Below, piece after piece: positions 12,441 to 16,636 of a DNA stretch of 16,636 bases. Origin of the DNA: Oscillospiraceae bacterium. GTDB lineage: Bacteria > Bacillota > Clostridia > UMGS1883. The stretch is taken from NCBI GenBank assembly GCA_015069065.1, contig SVJI01000015.1:1-16636 (forward strand), written 5' to 3'. The position numbers and the translations under genes are program-made. Position 1 is the stretch's first letter. Each line of letters begins with the position of its first letter. The notes below the pieces were generated by a model, which saw only the letters and a program-made list of their open reading frames with translations, searched no databases and was not told where the DNA came from.

Positions 12441-14069
12441 TTGCTTACTTTAAAAGTTCTCGACAAGAACAAAGAAGTGTTATCTTCTGCGCAGGGAAAG
12501 AGTGTTTCTCTTAATTATGACGCATTGTATAATGAGGGTGACTCCATTCGCATTGGAAGTAACACTGATACCTTTATTGCAGTAAAGTTTGATGAAACAC
12601 TGGAAGAAAGTATAATATTCTGTCCTGGAAAAAGCTTTGAATTTTTCATCCCGCAGGAAGCCGTTTTGAAAGGTTGCTATGATCCCGCAGCTTTTAGCGG
12701 TGATAAGCATATTATATGCGCGCGTGAAATAAGCGATGAAGAGGCTTATTCATATAGAAAAATATCACTTAATTCACACGATATTCACGGAAAATCAAGG
12801 ACATTCCCGCACGCATCGGCAAACTTTGTAACGAGGGAAAATCCTTGTTTTTACGCACGTAATGCTATTGATGGTGTAATTCATAATGAATCACACGGTT
12901 TATTCCCCTATCATTCATGGGCAGGCGGTGCGCGGGAGGATTTGGAATTTTTACTTGACTTTGGCAAAAAGGTTTTAGTTGATAAGATTGTATTTTACCT
13001 CCGTGCAGATTTTCCGCACGATACATATTGGAAAAACATTGACGTTGAATTTTCCGATGGTAGCATTGAACACGCAGAATTCCGTGAAACTGTCGACGGA
13101 CAGCTTCTTTCTTTTGAAGCAAGGGAAACTACATTTATTAAGCTTATAAACTTCAAACAGGCAGTCTTCCCCCTTTCATGGGCAGCACTGACACAGATTG
13201 AAGTTTTTGGTAATTATATTAAGGAGGATTATAGTAAAATGGAAGTTAGACAGGCATCAAACGCAAAAGACGTAAAGCACTACACAACAGAAAGACTCAG
13301 AGAGGAGTTCCATATCGCGAATCTCTTCACAAAGGACAACACCAGAATGGTGTACAGCCACATTGACAGAATCATCACTGCAGGTATCATGCCGGTATTT
13401 GCAGAGCTTAAGCTCGAGGCCGGTAAGGAGCTTGCAGCAGATTATTTCCTGCAGCGCCGCGAGATGGGATGTATCAACATTGGTGGTAAGGGTATCATCA
13501 CAGTTGACGGCACAGAGTATGAAATGAATCCCCGTGACGGTATTTATATCGGTATGGGCAACAAGGAAATCACTTTCAAGAGTGTTGACGCAGAAAACCC
13601 CGCAAAATTCTACGTATCTTCCTGCCCTGCACATACAACATACCCCACAGTTAAGATTGATATAACAAAAGCTAAAAAGGTTCCCTGCGGCAGTGTTGAG
13701 GATTGTAACAAGCGTGTTATCAATCAGTACATCCATCCTGAGGTTATGCAGAGCTGTCAGCTTGCAATGGGACTTACTCAGCTCGAGCCCGGTTCAAACT
13801 GGAACACCATGCCCTCTCATACACATGACAGACGTATGGAAGTATATCTCTACCTCGATATGGGCGAAAACGACGCTGTATTCCACATGATGGGCGAGCC
13901 TCAGCAGACAAGACACATCATCATGCACAATGAGGAAGCAGTTATCTCCCCCAGCTGGTCAATCCACAGTGGCGTAGGTACAAAGAACTATTCATTCATT
14001 TGGGCAATGTGCGGCGAAAATCAGGAATTCACTGATATGGACCACATTGAAACAAAGGATTTACTGTAA
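12441..14069 (+). CDS. kduI: Fusion of a discoidin-like domain with 5-keto-4-deoxyuronate isomerase (KduI)
   Basis: The 542-residue frame starts at TTG 12441 behind AGGAGGTG (12428-12435). Residues about 110-260 look like a discoidin/F5-8-type galactose-binding-like beta sandwich (FPHASANFVTRENPCFYARNAIDG, WAGGAREDLEFLLDFGKKVLVDKIVFYLRADFPHD, ALTQIEVFG); residues 1-110 are an extra domain I do not recognise. Residues 267-542 are a complete KduI, the enzyme turning 4-deoxy-L-threo-5-hexosulose uronate into 3-deoxy-D-glycero-2,5-hexodiulosonate. Metal ligands are His460, His462, Glu467 (HTHDRRME) and His509; numbered from Met267 they are 194, 196, 201 and 243, close to E. coli KduI. A ribosome site precedes Met267, so KduI may also be made alone. 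There is no signal peptide, so the protein is cytoplasmic. kduD follows 12 bp later. Confidence 0.88.
   Translation: MLTLKVLDKNKEVLSSAQGKSVSLNYDALYNEGDSIRIGSNTDTFIAVKFDETLEESIIFCPGKSFEFFIPQEAVLKGCYDPAAFSGDKHIICAREISDEEAYSYRKISLNSHDIHGKSRTFPHASANFVTRENPCFYARNAIDGVIHNESHGLFPYHSWAGGAREDLEFLLDFGKKVLVDKIVFYLRADFPHDTYWKNIDVEFSDGSIEHAEFRETVDGQLLSFEARETTFIKLINFKQAVFPLSWAALTQIEVFGNYIKEDYSKMEVRQASNAKDVKHYTTERLREEFHIANLFTKDNTRMVYSHIDRIITAGIMPVFAELKLEAGKELAADYFLQRREMGCINIGGKGIITVDGTEYEMNPRDGIYIGMGNKEITFKSVDAENPAKFYVSSCPAHTTYPTVKIDITKAKKVPCGSVEDCNKRVINQYIHPEVMQSCQLAMGLTQLEPGSNWNTMPSHTHDRRMEVYLYLDMGENDAVFHMMGEPQQTRHIIMHNEEAVISPSWSIHSGVGTKNYSFIWAMCGENQEFTDMDHIETKDLL
13221..13241 (+). promoter_or_regulatory. 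Internal ribosome binding site and ATG at the KduI boundary
   Basis: AAGGAGG at 13221-13227 lies 11 bases before ATG 13239-13241, in frame with the long protein and exactly where KduI homologues begin (MEVRQASNAKDVKHYTTERL). It is a near-perfect site inside a coding region. It suggests that kduI was once separate and may still be initiated separately. Confidence 0.7.
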
Positions 14070-14081
14070 GGAGGAAAAATC

Positions 14082-14870
14082 ATGTTCAGACTTGACGGAA
14101 AAGTTGCACTCGTAACAGGTGCGAGCTACGGTATTGGCTTCGCAATTGCAAAGGGACTTGCAAATGCAGGCGCAAAGGTTGTATTCAACGACATTAAGCA
14201 GGAGCTTGTTGATAAAGGAATTGAAGCATATAAGGCAGAGGGCATCGATGCAAAGGGCTATGTTTGCGACGTTACAGACGAGGATGCCGTAAACGCAATG
14301 GTTGCAAAAATTGAGGCAGAGGTTGGCGTTATTGATATTCTTGTAAACAATGCAGGTATCATCAAGAGAATTCCCATGCATGAAATGACTGCTGCAGAAT
14401 TCAGACAGGTTATCGATGTTGACCTTAACGCACCCTTTATCGTTTCAAAGGCAGTTATCCCCTCCATGCTCAAGAAAGGCGCAGGTAAGATTATAAACAT
14501 CTGCTCAATGATGAGTGAGCTTGGCAGAGAGACTGTTTCTGCATACGCCGCTGCAAAGGGCGGTCTTAAGATGCTGACAAGAAACATCTGCTCAGAGTAC
14601 GGTGAATTTAACATCCAGTGTAACGGTATCGGACCCGGTTACATCGCTACTCCCCAGACTGCACCCCTGCGTGAAAAGCAGCCCGATGGCAGCCGTCATC
14701 CCTTTGACAGCTTTATCTGTGCAAAGACACCTGCCGGAAGATGGCTTGACCCCGAAGAGCTTGTTGGTCCTGCAGTATTCCTCGCATCAGAGGCTTCAAA
14801 TGCTGTAAACGGACACATTCTCTATGTAGACGGTGGTATTCTCGCTTATATCGGAAAGCAGCCTAAATAA
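14082..14870 (+). CDS. kduD: 2-dehydro-3-deoxy-D-gluconate 5-dehydrogenase (KduD), SDR family
   Basis: KduD reduces the KduI product to 2-keto-3-deoxygluconate with a nicotinamide cofactor; kinase and aldolase steps (not in this window) would finish the pathway. The 262-residue protein is a classical short-chain dehydrogenase: TGASYGIG at 12-19 (cofactor loop), NNAG at 89-92, Ser142, Tyr155 and Lys159 (catalytic triad), the PGYIATPQTAPL segment and a C-terminal VDGGILAYIGKQP. Such proteins are often labelled gluconate 5-dehydrogenase; adjacency to KduI supports KduD. AAGGAGG precedes the ATG, 12 bp after the kduI stop, so the two are co-transcribed. A perfect terminator follows at once. Confidence 0.92.
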   Translation: MFRLDGKVALVTGASYGIGFAIAKGLANAGAKVVFNDIKQELVDKGIEAYKAEGIDAKGYVCDVTDEDAVNAMVAKIEAEVGVIDILVNNAGIIKRIPMHEMTAAEFRQVIDVDLNAPFIVSKAVIPSMLKKGAGKIINICSMMSELGRETVSAYAAAKGGLKMLTRNICSEYGEFNIQCNGIGPGYIATPQTAPLREKQPDGSRHPFDSFICAKTPAGRWLDPEELVGPAVFLASEASNAVNGHILYVDGGILAYIGKQPK

Positions 14871-14874
14871 GCTA

Positions 14875-14924
14875 TAGTGTAACAAAAAATGCAGTTCGTA
14901 TGAACTGCATTTTTTGTTACACTA
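14875..14924. terminator. Bidirectional terminator with 23-bp perfect arms
   Basis: Arms 14875-14897 and 14902-14924 are perfectly complementary around a GTAT loop. The inner core AAAAAATGCAGTTC with its partner forms a terminator with A and T runs readable in both directions. The outermost three bases (14922-14924) are also the stop codon of the converging cysteine-rich gene. Confidence 0.92.
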
Positions 14925-15758
14925 TTCCTCGTCCTCAGCGCAACAGGAGCTTACATATTCATCCTTACACATCGCGTCCTCTACAGGCGGAAAAAACTCG
15001 TCTATAGGGAAGTTGATATTTGCAAAAATCTCGCAGGGGTCGTCAGGCGAGCTTGCAACACATTCCTTTTCAGGAATACAGAAATCATATGCAGGAATAA
15101 GGAGCTGAACGTTTCTCTCCAATCTTATAATTGTGAAAAGTCCCAGAGAAACATATACCTTACGCTGTTCGTTGCGGCAGTTAACAAATCTGTCCTCGAA
15201 CACTCTGCATACACAATCGGGGATATTGCATACATCTATTTCGTCATCTGCATATCGGCAGCATTTTTCGCCCGGCTCTGCCACTTTGGCACCGAGACAA
15301 ATCGGGTCGAGAATTTCCACAACCGCTTTGGGCATATTTGTTTTCTGCCACAGCTGGGGATCAAAGCTATCTTCCTTATACCGTGATGCAAATACCTTTG
15401 CACTGCCCTCGCTGCCGAAAAGAACAACCTTTTTGTTATAGGTTGCAACACCCTCCACGCATACAGGACGTGATACTCCGGTATAAACATCAAGTGTTAT
15501 ACGGAAGAAGAAGTTAAGGTCAACAGTGTAATAACCGCGGTTAAAGGGCATCTTCTCAACATCGCTGAATACCCAGATAACCTCTGATTTACGGCATTTG
15601 ACATCAACGGCACGGTCAATAATCTCCTGCCCTGTTTCCGTTAAGTACACACGCATACATTCAATACATTCCTTACTTCTGCATGAATCATATATTTTAT
15701 CTGCCTGTATGCATACCTTTTCCTTACAACCAAAGGAACCGGTAAGTTTTTCTTCCAT
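14922..15758 (-). CDS. Cysteine-rich conserved clostridial protein of unknown function
   Basis: This 278-residue protein has about 20 cysteines, no signal peptide and no membrane helix. Cysteines cluster at the N-terminus (GCKEKVCIQADKIYDSCRSKECIEC), in the middle (KCCRYADDEIDVCNIPDCVC) and at the acidic C-terminus (SSCCAEDEE). Between them lie segments without cysteines that look like beta sheet: NRGYYTVDLNFFFRITLDVYTG, VVLFGSEGSAKVF and SLGLFTIIRLERNVQLLIPAYDFCIPEKECV. I recall related hypothetical proteins in many Clostridia, but no firm function. Cysteine-rich crosslinked proteins are common in spore coats, which is one possibility. ATG 15758 is chosen because AAGGAGGA lies six bases upstream; a TTG at 15779 precedes that site. 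Confidence 0.8.
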   Translation of the reverse strand: MEEKLTGSFGCKEKVCIQADKIYDSCRSKECIECMRVYLTETGQEIIDRAVDVKCRKSEVIWVFSDVEKMPFNRGYYTVDLNFFFRITLDVYTGVSRPVCVEGVATYNKKVVLFGSEGSAKVFASRYKEDSFDPQLWQKTNMPKAVVEILDPICLGAKVAEPGEKCCRYADDEIDVCNIPDCVCRVFEDRFVNCRNEQRKVYVSLGLFTIIRLERNVQLLIPAYDFCIPEKECVASSPDDPCEIFANINFPIDEFFPPVEDAMCKDEYVSSCCAEDEE

Positions 15759-15781
15759 AAAAAATCCTCCTTCATACAATC

Positions 15782-15798
15782 AATAGGCATTGCCTATT
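15782..15798. repeat. Perfect palindrome in the leader of the cysteine-rich gene
   Basis: AATAGGCA and TGCCTATT flank a single central T. The site lies just downstream of the candidate -10 and so at the start of the mRNA. It could be an operator, or a 5' hairpin (seven pairs, three-base loop) protecting the transcript. Confidence 0.55.
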
Positions 15799-15800
15799 AG

Positions 15801-15827
15801 TAGTATATGAAGAAGGATAAAATTTGT
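15801..15827 (-). promoter_or_regulatory. Candidate promoter of the cysteine-rich gene (sigma-K-like or sigma-A)
   Basis: On the minus strand, AC (complement of 15826-15827) is 16 bp from CATATACTA (complement of 15801-15809), which fits the sporulation sigma-K pattern AC-N16-CATAnnnTA. The same DNA also reads as a sigma-A promoter, ATCACA-N17-TATACT (complement of 15802-15830). The two readings cannot be separated by sequence. Confidence 0.35.
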
Positions 15828-15834
15828 GATTATA

Positions 15835-16557
15835 TTATATAATTGCTCCGCCGTCACACCCAATAATCTGTCCTGTTACAAAGTCTGCATTGTCAGAGGC
15901 AAGGAAGAGAACCATTTTTGCGACCTCCTCGGGAGTGCCTATTCTTCCCAGCGGGGTTTCCTCGCAGAACGCCCTCTTATCCTCGGGGGTAACATCGCTG
16001 TTCATATCAGTATCAATAAATCCCGGTGCGACACAGTTTACAGTTATTCCCGATGGGCCAAGCTCCTTTGCCAATGCCTTGGTAAAGGCTATCACTGCGC
16101 CTTTTGATGCACTGTAGCAGCTTTCCATTGAAGCGCCGCTTATGCCCCAGATGGAGCTTATGTTGATTATTCTTCCGCTGTGGTTTTTTATCATCTGTGC
16201 TGCGGCGTATTTACTTGCAAGGAAAGTGCCTGTCACATTTATTGAAAAGAGCCTTTCCCACTCCTCAAGTGTTGTATCGGTAAGAAGATTTACTACCGAG
16301 ATTCCTGCGTTATTCACAAGAACGTCGATGCTTCCAAAATGAGAAACTGTCTTTGCTATCATTTCCTTTACATCGTCTTCCTTAGAAACGTCACCTTTTA
16401 AAAGGAGACTGCCCGCAAGCAGTTTACTAAGCGCAGATGCCTCTTCCTCACTGCGGTTATAGTTTATCGCAACATTATATCCGTTCCGGTAAAAAAGCTT
16501 CGCAATTGCGGCACCTATACCGCGGGAGCTTCCCGTTATAAATACAGTTTTACTCAT
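15835..16557 (-). CDS. Short-chain dehydrogenase, FabG-like (3-oxoacyl-ACP reductase family)
   Basis: This 240-residue classical SDR begins MSKTVFITGSSRGIG (cofactor loop TGSSRGIG at 8-15). It continues with GDVSKEDDV, LVNNAGIS, the catalytic Ser of NISSIWG, Tyr and Lys of SCYSASKGAV, NCVAPGFIDTDM, and ends in FVTGQIIGCDGGAII. Layout and length match FabG-type NADPH-dependent 3-oxoacyl reductases, but the fold is used for many substrates and no fatty-acid genes are nearby, so fabG is not asserted. ATG 16557 is chosen because AAGGAG lies upstream. The preceding gene ends five bases before it, its TAA overlapping the ribosome site region, so the two are probably co-transcribed and translationally coupled. 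It is unrelated in neighbourhood to kduD, which faces it. Confidence 0.88.
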   Translation of the reverse strand: MSKTVFITGSSRGIGAAIAKLFYRNGYNVAINYNRSEEEASALSKLLAGSLLLKGDVSKEDDVKEMIAKTVSHFGSIDVLVNNAGISVVNLLTDTTLEEWERLFSINVTGTFLASKYAAAQMIKNHSGRIINISSIWGISGASMESCYSASKGAVIAFTKALAKELGPSGITVNCVAPGFIDTDMNSDVTPEDKRAFCEETPLGRIGTPEEVAKMVLFLASDNADFVTGQIIGCDGGAII

Positions 16558-16561
16558 AAAA

Positions 16562-16636
16562 TTACTCCTTGATATATCTGAGCGCATCCGAAAGGGAACG
16601 CACCGCCACGAGCTGAATGTTTTCGCATTTATCCAC
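16562..16636 (-). CDS. C-terminal fragment of a gene cut by the window edge
   Basis: The last 24 codons of a leftward frame read VDKCENIQLVAVRSLSDALRYIKE and end in TAA (complement of 16562-16564), which merges with the AAGGAG site of the following gene. Position directly upstream of an SDR gene with a tight junction supports coding. The ending VxxVRSLSDALRYI recalls the tails of RadA- and Lon-type proteins, but 24 residues are too few to name it. Confidence 0.55.
   Translation of the reverse strand: MDKCENIQLVAVRSLSDALRYIKE

Noticed and set aside
13257..13736. Leftward 159-codon open frame rich in Cys and Leu
   Set aside because: It is opposite the highly conserved KduI core and arises from its codon pattern.
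15772..15781. CATACAAT on the plus strand as a sigma-E type -10
   Set aside because: It would transcribe antisense to the cysteine-rich gene, overlaps that gene's ribosome site, and has no fitting upstream element.
1..16636. CRISPR array, insertion sequence, prophage or toxin-antitoxin pair
   Set aside because: No regularly spaced repeats, transposase or integrase motifs, or small paired genes of those kinds were found on either strand.

Overview
The window looks like chromosomal DNA of an AT-leaning, Gram-positive anaerobe of the class Clostridia, probably a gut member of the Ruminococcaceae/Oscillospirales or a neighbouring family. The evidence is the gene order secG-rnr-smpB-ssrA and nadK-argR-recN (both typical of Firmicutes), strong AGGAGG-type ribosome binding sites, frequent TTG/GTG starts, and a cysteine-rich protein of clostridial type. 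I see no phage, insertion sequence, CRISPR array or tRNA gene.

Region 1 (1-4090) is protein export and ribosome rescue. A leftward cysteine-cluster gene, cut by the window edge, diverges from secG. A strong terminator separates secG from rnr (RNase R). rnr overlaps smpB by 92 bases, and ssrA (tmRNA) follows with its own promoter, leader hairpin, CCA end and terminator. RNase R, SmpB and tmRNA act together to free stalled ribosomes and destroy the faulty mRNA. Behind ssrA lies an unexplained element: an inverted copy of the tmRNA T-arm followed by an AT-rich hairpin.

Region 2 (4109-10883) is a tightly packed rightward seven-gene run: nadK, argR, recN, an RseC-like membrane protein, a HAD phosphatase, a Na/phosphate cotransporter and a pyridoxamine/pyridoxal kinase. 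One good promoter precedes it. A perfect palindrome matching the ARG-box core covers that promoter's -10 and start point, so ArgR very likely represses its own operon, including NAD kinase and RecN.

Region 3 (10987-11464) is a single gene for a free-standing RNA polymerase alpha C-terminal domain protein with the DNA-contact residues kept. It has its own promoter and a shared bidirectional terminator.

Region 4 (11468-14924) is an unsaturated-uronate module for breakdown products of pectin or glycosaminoglycans. A leftward AraC-type regulator diverges from a discoidin-like/KduI fusion gene followed by kduD. The intergenic DNA holds three TTGCAA boxes spaced 21 and 11 bp, which suggests one regulator controlling both directions. 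The fusion gene keeps an internal ribosome binding site and start at the KduI boundary, with a shift in codon use there.

Region 5 (14922-16636) is leftward: a cysteine-rich conserved clostridial protein of unknown role, a FabG-like short-chain dehydrogenase, and the last 24 codons of another gene at the window edge.

Gene names rest on recognised motifs and remembered families. No database search was run.
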